Shown here piece after piece: positions 27,691 to 35,997 of a DNA stretch of 64,000 nucleotides. The DNA comes from Shinella zoogloeoides (lineage in GTDB: Bacteria; Pseudomonadota; Alphaproteobacteria; Rhizobiales; Rhizobiaceae). Position 1 is the stretch's first letter, and each line of letters starts with the position of its first letter. Under the pieces are notes generated by a model, which searched no databases, had not been told where the DNA came from, and saw nothing but the letters and a program-made list of their open reading frames with translations. Made by a program: the position numbers and the translations under genes. The stretch spans positions 3,117,001 to 3,181,000 of the forward strand of contig NZ_CP086610.1 of assembly GCF_020883495.1 (NCBI RefSeq). Reading direction: 5' to 3'.

Positions 27691-28476
27691 TCAACGGCCC
27701 CAATGCGTGGGCGGAACCGGGGGCCGCGCGGCCGCCGCCTCCACCGGCGCCGGCGCCACCTCGATATGCCGCACGGCCTTCGGGGTCACGATGGTCCGGT
27801 CGAACAGCGGCACCCCGCGCCGGCGCAGCAGCACCACGAGGATCGCCCCCGCGACGATGCCGCCGACATGCGCGCCCCAGGACACCGCGCCCTCGCCGTC
27901 CACGACGAGCATGTAGAACTGCTGGAGAATCCAGAAGGCGAGCGGAATGACCGCGGGCATCGGCAGCGGGATGCGGAAGAACACCAGAACCCAGACCCGC
28001 ACCTTGGGATGCAGCAGGAAATAGGCCGCGACCACGCCGGCGACCGCACCCGACGCGCCGATCAGCGGCGCTTCGGAATCCGGCTGCACGAGGCCATGCA
28101 CCAGCGCGCCCGCCGCCGCGCACAGGAGGTAGAACAGGAGGAAGCGGACATGGCCCAGCGCATCCTCCACATTGTCGCCGAACACCCAGAGAAACAGCAT
28201 GTTCGAGGCGAGATGCAGGAAATCGCCGTGCAGGAAGGCGTAGGTGACATAGGTCGCATCCTCCGGCACCAGCACGAGGGCCGGCTCCAGGGCGGCATAG
28301 CCGAAGACCACCGCCGGAATATAGCCGAGACCGACCACCACGGCGTCGGAGAAGGCCTGCGTCGCGGTGAGCCCGGTCACCAGCCAGACGACGAAATCGA
28401 TCAGGATCAGCCCGATCGTGACATATTGCACCTTGATATGCTTCAGGGAGTTCGCGTCATGCAGCGGTATGAACAT
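27691..28476 (-). CDS. Rhomboid-family intramembrane serine protease
   Basis: This 261-residue polytopic protein has six to seven membrane helices. Rhomboid landmarks are all present: HLASNMLFLWVFGDNVEDALGH (with the HxxxN of helix 2), GASGAVAGVVAAYFLLHP with the catalytic Ser, and WGAHVGGIVAG with the catalytic His. It therefore should be an active membrane protease, substrate unknown. The C-terminal cytoplasmic tail is rich in Ala and Pro. The PduO-type gene lies 33 bases upstream on the same strand, so they may be co-transcribed. Confidence 0.92.
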   Translation of the reverse strand: MFIPLHDANSLKHIKVQYVTIGLILIDFVVWLVTGLTATQAFSDAVVVGLGYIPAVVFGYAALEPALVLVPEDATYVTYAFLHGDFLHLASNMLFLWVFGDNVEDALGHVRFLLFYLLCAAAGALVHGLVQPDSEAPLIGASGAVAGVVAAYFLLHPKVRVWVLVFFRIPLPMPAVIPLAFWILQQFYMLVVDGEGAVSWGAHVGGIVAGAILVVLLRRRGVPLFDRTIVTPKAVRHIEVAPAPVEAAAARPPVPPTHWGR

Positions 28477-28509
28477 GGGTCTCCTTCCCCGTGCGTGCCC
28501 TGCGCGAAC

Positions 28510-29088
28510 TTACCTGTTCTGCCCCGGAACCCACAATATGTCCGTACGTCCCTTGTCGTTCACCCAGCGGGCCGCGACGAAGAGGAAATCGGAGAGCCGG
28601 TTGATATAGGCGACCGCCGTCGCCGACACCGTTTCGCCCTCGCTGTCCTGCAGGGCGACGATGCGCCGCTCGGCCCGCCGCGCGACGGTGCGCGCCAGAT
28701 GCAGGGCTGCCGCGGCCGGCGTGCCGCCCGGCAGCACGAAGGAGCGCAGCGGCTCCAGGTCGGCATTGAGCTGGTCGATCTCCCGCTCCAGCCGGTCGAC
28801 CTGCGCCTGGACGATGCGCAGCGGCTCATAGGCGAGTTTCTCGCCGGTCTCGGGCGCGGCAAGATCGGCGCCGAGGTCGAAGAGGTCGTTCTGGATGCGC
28901 AGCAGCATACGGTCGAGCGACGGGTGCCCGTCAAGATGCTGGCGCGCAAGCCCGACGCAGGAATTCGCCTCGTCCACCTCGCCATAGGATTCGACGCGCA
29001 GGTCGTGCTTCTTGCGCCGCGGGCCGGCGACGAGACCCGTCGTCCCGTTGTCGCCGGTGCGGGTGTAGATCTTGTTGAGCTTGACCAT
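28510..29088 (-). CDS. Cob(I)alamin adenosyltransferase, PduO type
   Basis: This 192-residue enzyme transfers the adenosyl group of ATP to cob(I)alamin or cob(I)yrinic acid diamide. The ATP-binding N-terminus is TRTGDNGTTGLVAGPRRKKHDLRVESYGEVDEANS. The C-terminal signature ARRAERRIVALQ and YINRLSDFLFVAARW carries the conserved Arg and Asn of PduO-type enzymes. It links to the cobT gene at the other end of the core region in pathway but not in operon. Its ATG overlaps the stop of the upstream HIG1-like gene by one base. Confidence 0.94.
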   Translation of the reverse strand: MVKLNKIYTRTGDNGTTGLVAGPRRKKHDLRVESYGEVDEANSCVGLARQHLDGHPSLDRMLLRIQNDLFDLGADLAAPETGEKLAYEPLRIVQAQVDRLEREIDQLNADLEPLRSFVLPGGTPAAAALHLARTVARRAERRIVALQDSEGETVSATAVAYINRLSDFLFVAARWVNDKGRTDILWVPGQNR

Positions 29089-29288
29089 CAGCCGCGTCCC
29101 CCGCCCGTCACCCAGAGCGTCAGCATGATCAGCAGGATGGCGATGGCCTGCAGCAGCACGCGAAGCTGCATCAGCTTGTTGGACGTGTTGCCGCTGCCGC
29201 CCTTCGCCATGTTGACAAGGCCGCGCACCAGCACGACGGCGACGAGCGCCATGACGAGCATGGTCACGAAGGTGAGGAAGGAAGACAT
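29088..29288 (-). CDS. Twin-transmembrane HIG1-like small protein
   Basis: This 66-residue protein has two membrane helices (about residues 5-24 and 41-61) joined by a polar loop MAKGGSGNTSNKLMQLRV. The pattern of the loop and LMQLRVLLQAIAILLIML fits the HIG_1_N family (PF04588), related to cytochrome oxidase assembly factors in mitochondria. In alphaproteobacteria it commonly precedes the PduO-type gene, as here, with a one-base overlap. Its role in bacteria is not established. Confidence 0.83.
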   Translation of the reverse strand: MSSFLTFVTMLVMALVAVVLVRGLVNMAKGGSGNTSNKLMQLRVLLQAIAILLIMLTLWVTGGGRG

Positions 29289-29388
29289 GGCCGCGATCCG
29301 TTTTGATTTCTGTCAGCCCTATTCAAATAGGGTTTTCCGCGCAAAGTGCACGCCTTTTCGGCGATGAAACCTGCGACGCCGCGCCGCG

Positions 29389-30237
29389 TCAGCCGAGCCG
29401 CCCGATGATACGGTAGAACAGCGCCGCCGGCAGCAGCTTCTTCAGAAGCGCGCCCTTGCGGGCCGGCGAGGTCACGATGTAGTGCGGCCGCGGGCGTCTG
29501 GCCGTCAGCGCATGGCGCAGCACCGCATGCACCGCCTCCGGCCCCAGCTTGCCGCGCGCCGGCTTCGCCTCGCCGCGCAGCCGCTGGAGCTGCCGCCGGT
29601 ACTCCTCTGCATGCACCGAGTTTTCAAGGTCGATGTTCTTCTCGATATGGGTGAGCGCATTGGCGGTGAAGCGCGAGGCGATCGGCCCCGGCTCGATGAG
29701 GCTGACATGGATGCCCGACCCGGCAAGCTCCATGCGCAGCGTCAGCGACAGGCCTTCCAGCGCGAATTTCGAGGCATTGTAGGCCCCGCGCCAGCGATAG
29801 GGCACGATGCCGAGGATCGACGAGCACTGCACGATGCGCCCATGGCCCTGCCGGCGCATGACGGGGATCACCCGCCGCGTCAGGTCGTGCCAACCGATGA
29901 CATTCGTTTCGAGCTGAAGCCGCAGCGCCTCGACCGGCAGGTCCTCCACCGCGCCGGCCTGGCCATAGGCGCCGTTGTTGAACAGCGCGTCGAGCCGCCC
30001 GCCGGTGCGCGCCAGCACCGTCTCGACGAGCGCCGCGATGGTTTCCGGCTCGGTATAGTCCATCAGCAGCGCCTCGATGCCGTCGGCCTCGAGCGGGGCC
30101 CGGTCGTCCTCGCGCCGCACCGTCGCGAACACCCGCCAGCCTTCCGCCTTCAGCGCGCGGGCGCAGTAGGCGCCGATGCCGGACGAGCAGCCGGTGACGA
30201 TGATACTCGGCAAGGTGGTCATGGTTGGGGAAGACAT
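29389..30237 (-). CDS. Short-chain dehydrogenase/reductase
   Basis: This 282-residue classical SDR shows the cofactor motif TGCSSGIGAYCARAL near the N-terminus, NNGAYGQAGAVEDLP for the NNAG element, and the catalytic pair in YNASKFALEGLSLTLRMEL (YxxxK). GSxxG-like Ser is in QCSSILGIVPY. It most resembles the YbbO/17-beta-HSD-like group that acts on hydrophobic carbonyls, but substrate cannot be told. The start MSSPTMTTLPSIIVTG was chosen because it leaves a normal N-terminus; the open frame further upstream runs through the opposite yihY-like gene. Confidence 0.88.
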   Translation of the reverse strand: MSSPTMTTLPSIIVTGCSSGIGAYCARALKAEGWRVFATVRREDDRAPLEADGIEALLMDYTEPETIAALVETVLARTGGRLDALFNNGAYGQAGAVEDLPVEALRLQLETNVIGWHDLTRRVIPVMRRQGHGRIVQCSSILGIVPYRWRGAYNASKFALEGLSLTLRMELAGSGIHVSLIEPGPIASRFTANALTHIEKNIDLENSVHAEEYRRQLQRLRGEAKPARGKLGPEAVHAVLRHALTARRPRPHYIVTSPARKGALLKKLLPAALFYRIIGRLG

Positions 30238-30291
30238 CGCGGTTTCCTGTACAAATCCGCTTCCGTTTCCCATATTCACCGGCGCGAAACA

Positions 30292-31275
30292 ATGAGAGAC
30301 GGCCCGCCGGCCGCACAAGGGACCGAATTGCCGATACCGACCGCCATACGCCTTGCCTACAAGGTCGTCTTCGACGCGATCTGGCATTTCTCCGAGGACG
30401 ACGGCTGGGCAATGGCGAGCCATGTCGCGCTGTCGACGCTGCTCGCGATCTTTCCCTTCCTGATCTTCGGCACCGCGCTCGGCTCCTTCCTCGGCGCCGA
30501 CCAGTTCGCCGACACCGCCGTACACCTCATCTTCGACACCTGGCCAGAATCGATCGCCGCCCCGATCTCCAGCGAGGTCGTCGCCGTGCTGACAACCCCG
30601 CGCGGCGGGCTTCTGACGGTCTCCGTGCTCGCCGCCGCCTACTTCGCCTCCAACGGCGTGGAAGCGCTGCGCGTTTCGCTCAACCGCGCCTACCGGGTGT
30701 CGGAAACGCGCTACTGGTACGTCACGCGCCTCGCCAGCCTGGGCTTCGTCATTGCCGGCGTGCTGGCGCTTGCCGTCATCAGCATCGTGCTCGTCGCCGC
30801 CCCGCTTGCGGTGCGTGCGACGGGACGCTGGCAGCCCTTCCTAGCCTATGTCTATTCCTGGGTGGAAAGCTGGGGGCTTTTCGGCACCATCCTGGTGCTG
30901 TTCATCGGCCTGCTCATCGCCCATCTGTGGCTGCCCGCCGGCCGCCGCAGGATCGCCGACGTGCTGCCGGGCATCCTGCTGACCCTGCTTGCCTGGGGTT
31001 TCGGCGCCTATGTCTTCGCCTCCTACCTCGCCACCTTCGCCAACTATGTCTCGACCTATGCGGGCCTTGCCTCGATCATGATCGCGCTGGTCTTCCTCTA
31101 CATCATCGGCGTGATCTTCATCCTGGGCGCGGAAATCAACGCCGCCCTGATGAAATACCGGGTCAGGCGTCTGGTCCTCGACCGGATGCGCGGCGTGCGA
31201 AAGCCCGTGACCGAGGAGCCCTCAATGGAGGACGAAGCCATAGCCCGCGAGCAGCGCGCGAATGTCCGCCGGTGA
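30292..31275 (+). CDS. YihY/BrkB-family inner-membrane protein
   Basis: This 327-residue protein has about six membrane helices and fits the YihY/UPF0761 (BrkB) family (PF03631). Typical parts are DDGWAMASHVALSTLLAIFPFLIF, a loop with ASNGVEALRVSLNRAYRV, and a final set of helices with YASTYAGLASIMIALVFLYIIGVIFILGAEINAAL. Despite the old 'ribonuclease BN' label, members have no proven enzyme function. It reads divergently from the SDR. Its last 54 bases overlap the 3' end of the convergent gluQ gene. Confidence 0.88.
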   Translation: MRDGPPAAQGTELPIPTAIRLAYKVVFDAIWHFSEDDGWAMASHVALSTLLAIFPFLIFGTALGSFLGADQFADTAVHLIFDTWPESIAAPISSEVVAVLTTPRGGLLTVSVLAAAYFASNGVEALRVSLNRAYRVSETRYWYVTRLASLGFVIAGVLALAVISIVLVAAPLAVRATGRWQPFLAYVYSWVESWGLFGTILVLFIGLLIAHLWLPAGRRRIADVLPGILLTLLAWGFGAYVFASYLATFANYVSTYAGLASIMIALVFLYIIGVIFILGAEINAALMKYRVRRLVLDRMRGVRKPVTEEPSMEDEAIAREQRANVRR

Positions 31276-32130
31276 AGCGCCGCGCTCCCGGTAGGCCGCA
31301 ATCCCCGTATCCTCGTTGCTCTTGGAAAGCTTGCGCCCGTCCGGCCCCGGCACCAGCCCATGATGCCTATAGGCCGGCGCGGGCAGCCCGAGCAGGCTCT
31401 GCAACAGGCGATGCACCGCCGTCGCATGGAAGAGGTCCTGCCCCCGCACCACATCGGTAACGCCCTGCGCCGCATCGTCCAGCACCACCGCGAGATGGTA
31501 GCTCGCCGGCGCATCCGGCCGCGACAGGATGACATCGCCCCAGCGCTCCGGCTCCGCCGCGACGGTCCCTGTCTCGCCTCGCGGCCCCTCGCCCGCCTCC
31601 GACCAGTCGAGCGCGCCCGGCGCAAGCGCCCGGGCCTTGTCCATGTCGAGCCGCCAGGCATGCTGGCGGCCGGCTGCGATCGCGGCCAGCGCCTCTTCCC
31701 GGTCGAGCGTCCGCTCCCCGGTCGGATAGAGCGGCGCGCCGTCCGGGTCGCGCGGCCAGACGCCGCCCGCCGCCTCGTGCGCCTCCACCCGCGCCTTCAC
31801 CTCGCCGCGGCTGAGGAACCCCGGATAGAGCACGCCCATCGCTTTCAGCCGCTCCAGCGCCTCGCCGTAGAAGGCGAGGTGCTCCGACTGCCGGCGCACC
31901 GGCCTCTCCCAGTCCAGCCCCAGCCAGGCGAGGTCGCGATAGATCGCCGCCTCGAATTCCGGCCGCGAGCGGGCGGGGTCGATATCCTCGATGCGCAGCA
32001 GGAACCGGCCGCCGCAGGCCGCAGCCATATCCCGGTTCAGGATCGCCGAAAGCGCATGGCCAAGATGCAGCAGCCCGTTCGGGCTGGGCGCGAAACGAAA
32101 GACGCGATTCTTTGACAAAGGACTTTGCAT
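31222..32130 (-). CDS. gluQ: Glutamyl-Q tRNA(Asp) synthetase
   Basis: This 302-residue protein is a shortened glutamyl-tRNA synthetase that lacks the anticodon-binding domain. It keeps the class I motifs FAPSPNGLLHLGHALSAIL (HIGH variant HLGH) and GRKLSKS (KMSKS variant). GluQRS attaches glutamate to queuosine at the wobble base of tRNA-Asp. Length matches E. coli GluQRS. Start MQSPLSKNRVFRF was chosen because further upstream codons lie inside the opposite alkA gene. Queuosine precursor uptake (yhhQ) is encoded elsewhere in the window. Confidence 0.93.
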   Translation of the reverse strand: MQSPLSKNRVFRFAPSPNGLLHLGHALSAILNRDMAAACGGRFLLRIEDIDPARSRPEFEAAIYRDLAWLGLDWERPVRRQSEHLAFYGEALERLKAMGVLYPGFLSRGEVKARVEAHEAAGGVWPRDPDGAPLYPTGERTLDREEALAAIAAGRQHAWRLDMDKARALAPGALDWSEAGEGPRGETGTVAAEPERWGDVILSRPDAPASYHLAVVLDDAAQGVTDVVRGQDLFHATAVHRLLQSLLGLPAPAYRHHGLVPGPDGRKLSKSNEDTGIAAYRERGASPADIRALLAGYGFVLH

Positions 32131-32143
32131 GCGATCTTCTGGC

Positions 32144-32881
32144 ATGAAGCGCCGCGCCGCGCCACATATCGATGCCGTATCCGCAGCCGCGCGGCACGCC
32201 AGGGCGCAAGGACCGCCGGAACCCATGCAACTGCACATGATCAGGACGGATGCCGATGTGGCCGCGGGTCTCGTGGATCTCGCGCTGCTCGACGCGCGCC
32301 TCTTCAACGTTATCGACAAGGCCGGCCCCGTGCCGCTGCGCCGCCTTGCGCCCGGCTATCGCGGCCTTGCCGGCATCGTCGTCGCGCAGATGGTCTCACG
32401 CGCCAGCGCCGACGCCATCTGGCGCCGGCTCGAGGAAACGGCCGGCGACATCACCCCTCACCATATCCTCGGCCTTTCCGACGAGGCCTGCCGCGCCATC
32501 GGCCTGTCCCGCGCCAAGGCCGGAACGCTGCGCCGCACGGCGGAGGCCGTCGACCGGGGCGAACTCGACCTCGACGCCGTCTGCCGCATGGATGCCGCCG
32601 CCGCCGCCCGCAGCCTGACCGCCATCAAGGGCATCGGCCGCTGGACGGCGGATGTCTACCTGCTCTTCTGCGCAGGCCATCCGGATATCTTCCCCTCCGG
32701 CGACATCGCCCTGCAGAATGCCGTGGCCCACGCGCTCGGCCTTGCCGTGCGGCCGAGCGTGCAGGAACTCGACAGGATCGCGGAAAGCTGGTCTCCCTGG
32801 CGCGGCGTTTCGGCCCGGCTGTTCTGGGCCTATTACGCCCGCGAGATGCGCCGCGAGGCGGCCCCCGTGCTCGAAGGGTAA
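32144..32881 (+). CDS. alkA: DNA-3-methyladenine glycosylase II (AlkA-like)
   Basis: This ~245-residue base-excision repair enzyme removes alkylated purines. The HhH-GPD motif is well kept: AIKGIGRWTADVYLLFCAGHPDIFPSGDIALQNAV, with the helix-hairpin-helix LTAIKGIGRWTA and the catalytic Asp in FPSGD. Upstream IVVAQMVSRASADAIWRRLEE is typical of the superfamily. Several in-frame ATGs exist (32129, 32144, 32225); the one at 32129 would overlap the divergent gluQ start codon. The HNH gene follows after 104 bases. Confidence 0.88.
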   Translation: MKRRAAPHIDAVSAAARHARAQGPPEPMQLHMIRTDADVAAGLVDLALLDARLFNVIDKAGPVPLRRLAPGYRGLAGIVVAQMVSRASADAIWRRLEETAGDITPHHILGLSDEACRAIGLSRAKAGTLRRTAEAVDRGELDLDAVCRMDAAAAARSLTAIKGIGRWTADVYLLFCAGHPDIFPSGDIALQNAVAHALGLAVRPSVQELDRIAESWSPWRGVSARLFWAYYAREMRREAAPVLEG

Positions 32882-32985
32882 GACGCTGCGAAATTCGTTG
32901 TTTTCGCTTTTCCTTTCCGCTTCACAAGGCTGTCACAACGGGCCTAATATAAAAGGGCAGATGCCGAATCGATCAGGAGAAGCCC

Positions 32986-33543
32986 TTGACGATTTCAGTT
33001 TCACCACAGGCCCTGCCAGCCCTTGTACTGAATGCTGACTACAGGCCGCTGAGTTATTATCCCTTGTCGCTCTGGTCCTGGCAGGACGCGATCAAGGCCG
33101 TGTTTCTTGACCGCGTGAACATCATCGCCGAATACGATCATTCGGTGTCTTCCCCCAGCTTCACGATGCGCCTGCCGAGCGTCGTGTGCCTGAAAACCTA
33201 CGTGCAGCCCTCGCGCCATCCGGCCTTCACCCGGTTCAACGTGTTCCTGCGCGACAAGTTCGAATGCCAGTATTGCGGGTCGCCGGACGACCTGACCTTC
33301 GACCACGTCATCCCGCGCGCCCATGGCGGCGAGACGACCTGGGGGAATGTGGTCGCCGCATGCTCCCCATGTAATTTGAGAAAAGGCAGCAAGCTGCCGA
33401 AGCAGGCGGGCATGCACCCGCATCAGAAGCCCTATCAGCCGACGGTTCAGGATCTGCACAACAACGGGCGACTGTTTCCACCCAACTATCTGCACGAAAG
33501 CTGGATGGACTATCTCTACTGGGACGTCGAACTGCAGCCCTGA
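32986..33543 (+). CDS. HNH endonuclease family protein
   Basis: This 185-residue protein has a C-terminal HNH domain (PF01844 type): CQYCGSPDDLTFDHVIPRAHGGETTWGNVVAACSPCNLRKG, with two CxxC zinc pairs, the catalytic His in DHVIP and the Asn of WGNVV. The N-terminal half (LVLNADYRPLSYYPLSLWSWQDAIKAVFLDRV) is characteristic of a widespread stand-alone HNH family in alphaproteobacteria whose role is unknown. No methylase or toxin partner is adjacent. Start is a TTG at 32986 behind AGGAGAA; no ATG fits the conserved N-terminus. Confidence 0.88.
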   Translation: MTISVSPQALPALVLNADYRPLSYYPLSLWSWQDAIKAVFLDRVNIIAEYDHSVSSPSFTMRLPSVVCLKTYVQPSRHPAFTRFNVFLRDKFECQYCGSPDDLTFDHVIPRAHGGETTWGNVVAACSPCNLRKGSKLPKQAGMHPHQKPYQPTVQDLHNNGRLFPPNYLHESWMDYLYWDVELQP

Positions 33544-33607
33544 CGCCCGCCGCGCGAAACCGGGAGCGGTTCCGCGCAGACGGCCTGCGCCCTACGGGCT
33601 GTGGCGA

Positions 33608-34120
33608 TCACGCTTTCGCGGACCGCGCGCCCGAAAAGGCGATGGCGGCAAGGATGAGGCTCGCGATCACGTTCCATCCGGCAAAGGAAAGACCGAGCAG
33701 CCGGAAGGACGCCTCCTGGCAGGAAGGCCCATGCTTCGAGTTGAGATCGGAAAGCAGGTCACCTGCATTCTGCGTCACGCCCTGCGCCGATGTCGCGCAC
33801 GTCGCCGGCCCTTCCCAGAAGCCCCATTCGACGCCCGCATGATAGACACCCATGCCCGCACCTACGATCATCATGATACCCACGACCGCAAGCAGCAGCC
33901 GCGTCAGCCAGACCGGCCCGCCGAAGAACGCGGAAACGAGCGCCGCAACCGCGACCGGGATACCGTAATAATAGGGATCGCGCTGCAACAGGCAGAGCGC
34001 ACAGGGAATATAGCCGCCGATATGCTCAAAGGCGAGCGCGCCCCCCACGGTCGCGGCCATGCCGAGCGAAAGGAGGCCGGCGGATGCCTTGCGGGAGAGG
34101 TCGGGAAATACGGTCATCAT
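33608..34120 (-). CDS. dsbB: Disulfide bond formation protein DsbB-like
   Basis: This 170-residue protein has four membrane helices and two periplasmic Cys pairs. The first is in IPCALCLLQRDPYY, the quinone-proximal CxxC of DsbB. The second is formed by Cys residues in GPATCATSAQG and GPSCQEASF. DsbB reoxidises the periplasmic oxidase DsbA and hands electrons to ubiquinone. Length is standard. It converges on the HNH gene, with 64 bases between. tRNA-Leu lies 165 bases upstream and marks the start of the accessory island. Confidence 0.92.
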   Translation of the reverse strand: MMTVFPDLSRKASAGLLSLGMAATVGGALAFEHIGGYIPCALCLLQRDPYYYGIPVAVAALVSAFFGGPVWLTRLLLAVVGIMMIVGAGMGVYHAGVEWGFWEGPATCATSAQGVTQNAGDLLSDLNSKHGPSCQEASFRLLGLSFAGWNVIASLILAAIAFSGARSAKA

Positions 34121-34284
34121 GCTCGTCCAGTGGTGCCGGCGAACAGGCCGACGAAATGGCGCCGATTTCTATCAGGTGCCCCGTCATTGTAAATGCACCG
34201 CACGGATAAGTGATCGCCCATTCCCTCCGATTTGCCGGTTGCCGCCCGCAGACGCATCGTGTAAACGCGATGGCTCCAGACCGT

Positions 34285-34369
34285 GCCCCATTGGCGGAAC
34301 TGGTAGACGCGCTCGACTCAAAATCGAGTTCCGAAAGGAGTGCTGGTTCGATTCCGGCATGGGGCACCA
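34285..34369 (+). tRNA. tRNA-Leu (anticodon CAA)
   Basis: An 85-base gene with acceptor arms GCCCCAT and ATGGGGC, encoded CCA at 34367-34369, D-arm GGCGGAACTGGTAGACGC, anticodon stem CTCGA/TCGAG enclosing loop CTCAAAA (anticodon CAA), a class II variable arm and T-arm GGTTCGATTCC. Its 3' end is used as an integration site. Confidence 0.96.
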
Positions 34370-34396
34370 ATCTGGCTTGAGAAATCCTGATTTCTC
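34346..34396. other. tRNA-Leu 3' end as attachment site, with hairpin
   Basis: The tRNA 3' end is followed ten bases on by a perfect 8-bp hairpin (GAGAAATC/GATTTCTC, 34379-34396), then a truncated integrase. An 18-base core at 34354-34371 recurs exactly at 37460-37477. This is how att sites of tRNA-integrating elements look. Confidence 0.75.
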
Positions 34397-34456
34397 AGCT
34401 ATTTCAGCACTTAAGCGATCCCTTCGGTACACATTCCGGTCCACCGGAGGTCCACA

Positions 34457-35065
34457 ATGGGGCTTGTTTTGAGATACGCTAGACAGACAAAGGCCGAGAC
34501 GTGGCAGTATCGCCGCCGCATCCCGACCGCGATTAGAGACGTGCTGAATCAGGGGGAGTTCAAGCGGTTCCTCGGGGCCACCCGCCCGGAGGCCATGAAG
34601 GCATACCCCCGGATAGATGCCGAGTTTGACACGCTGGTGCGGGAGGCGATCCACCGCCGTGATGCTGATGCCGAGTCCCCCGCTTCGCCCCTCGAAATCC
34701 ATCGCCGTGCGGAACGGCGGGCTAAGGAATTGGCGGAGAAGGTGGTTGTCACCATCGGCGGGCGGGACTTGCCAGCATCTGACCCCGACGCGGCGCGTCT
34801 CCTGCGGGAGAGCTATATATCCCGGCTTCCTGTCGATCCCGAGACCGGCGATCCTGTCGGTGGCGATCCTGTCGAGGGCCGCGCCCTTGGAATTCTGGTG
34901 AGTGGTGGCCTCTCTCGTCCTGCGCCGACGCTGGAGGACGCAAAGCGCCTCTATCTGGAAGAGAAGATCAAGGGCGATATCAGCGAAAAGCAGAAGACGC
35001 AGCGCCTCGGCCGCGTCATGGCCTACCTCACCCACGCGATTGAAGCCTTGGGGTCTCCTTTTTGA
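34457..35065 (+). pseudogene. Truncated tRNA-Leu site-specific integrase (N-terminal part)
   Basis: The ORF starts 87 bases after tRNA-Leu and encodes 202 residues. Its N-terminus (MGLVLRYARQTKAETWQYRR) matches the N-terminal region of tyrosine recombinases with a DUF6538-like start. A linker and the beginning of a SAM-like core-binding domain follow (APTLEDAKRLYLEEKIKGDISEKQKTQRLGRV). The catalytic domain with the R-HxxR-Y residues is missing; the frame ends at 35065, and the 250 bases after it show no continuation in any frame. It is therefore a dead integrase. Orientation reading away from the tRNA fits an element that inserted in its 3' end. Confidence 0.8.
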
Positions 35066-35311
35066 TTTGGCGTGGCGACCAAATTGCACATGAAGACTCT
35101 GAGGAAAACAAGGACTTAGGCCAAGATATTGGACCTCTTTTAGATTATGGAACCCATCCTCCCAGTCAATCGACTCAGCTTCGGGCGATTCATCATGGGC
35201 GTGGAGAAGTATGATCCAAGTTTCGCGACTAAATGGACAGATTGTCGCACCCACCCTTGATCCTTCACGCCGAATCGCGAACATAGTGAGAACACAAAGG
35301 AGGAACCCCGA

Positions 35312-35524
35312 ATGGACCTGACACGTATCCGCGAACATGAGGCGGCGATTAAGAATGCGGAGAAGCATATCGCGGAGATAGAAATTGGCGACCTCCTTCA
35401 TCGTCGTGTCGGGCCGAACAGTCGGCTAGACGAGGACTGCACGGCGGAGGTACTGCTGCACGTCAAGGCGACAATGGAGTTGCGAAAGCGGGAAGTGGTC
35501 CGCTTGCGGAGCTACGCCACGTAG
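35312..35524 (+). CDS. Small hypothetical protein
   Basis: This 70-residue ORF starts at ATG 35312 with AAAGGAGGA seven bases upstream, a strong ribosome-binding site that supports translation. The product is highly charged and helical (IREHEAAIKNAEKHIAEIEIGDLLHRR) with no membrane segment or Cys. I recognise no family. It lies among relics of integrated elements between the integrase fragment and a resolvase fragment, so it is probably phage- or plasmid-derived cargo. Confidence 0.5.
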   Translation: MDLTRIREHEAAIKNAEKHIAEIEIGDLLHRRVGPNSRLDEDCTAEVLLHVKATMELRKREVVRLRSYAT

Positions 35525-35545
35525 GCGGTACCGCTCGCGCCCCTG

Positions 35546-35659
35546 TCACCTAAAGAACGTCTCATAGACGCCCCATATGCCCGCCAGCGTGGCCGCGATA
35601 AGGTAGCCCAATCCGACCCGGAGCATGGCGGCTTCTGCAATCTCTCCGACCATGCTCAT
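35546..35659 (-). CDS. Very small membrane protein
   Basis: This 37-residue ORF (MSMVGEIAEAAMLRVGLGYLIAATLAGIWGVYETFFR) holds one predicted membrane helix. Its ATG overlaps the stop of the resolvase fragment (ATGA), as expected for translationally coupled genes. No family is recognised. Because the upstream gene is broken, expression now is doubtful. Confidence 0.4.
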   Translation of the reverse strand: MSMVGEIAEAAMLRVGLGYLIAATLAGIWGVYETFFR

Positions 35660-35928
35660 GCCTCCCCCGCTTCCGCTTTGATCCTCTTCGCCAGCCTCGC
35701 AAGCGTGGACGTGGAGACACCCGTCGCCGCTACGATGCTCGCCCAAGTCTGCCCCTTCCGAAGCATGTCCATAAGCGCGGCATTGCGGCCCGCGTCTTCC
35801 GGCCTCCCCTTGTATGCCCCCTTCCCCTTCGCCTTCTCAATCCCCTGCGCCTGTCGCCTCCTGCGGTCCTCGTAGTCCTTGCGAGCGATAGCAGCCAGCA
35901 TGTCCAGCTGTCCGACATCAGCGCCCAT
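35656..35928 (-). pseudogene. C-terminal fragment of a serine recombinase/resolvase
   Basis: This 90-residue frame matches the C-terminal end of small serine recombinases: the E-helix segment LDMLAAIARKDYEDRRRRQAQGIEKAKGKGAYKGRP followed by a helix-turn-helix (RKGQTWASIVAATGVSTSTLARLAKR). The catalytic N-terminal ~130 residues, including the active Ser, are missing. The break falls exactly at the left end of the IS3-type element that begins at 35928, so the insertion removed or displaced the 5' part. The first 'Met' is supplied by IS sequence. Confidence 0.75.
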
Positions 35929-35997
35929 GAGACAGAATTGGTTTAATTGAGAAGAGAGGATTTTCGGCTCATCGTAGCTCTATCAAAGGAAGCGAAG

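Noticed and set aside
34184..35401. A 405-codon minus-strand open frame crossing tRNA-Leu and the integrase fragment
   Set aside because: It runs antisense through a tRNA gene and the integrase, and its C-terminal part is the antisense of tRNA-Leu, which often yields false annotations in GC-rich genomes.
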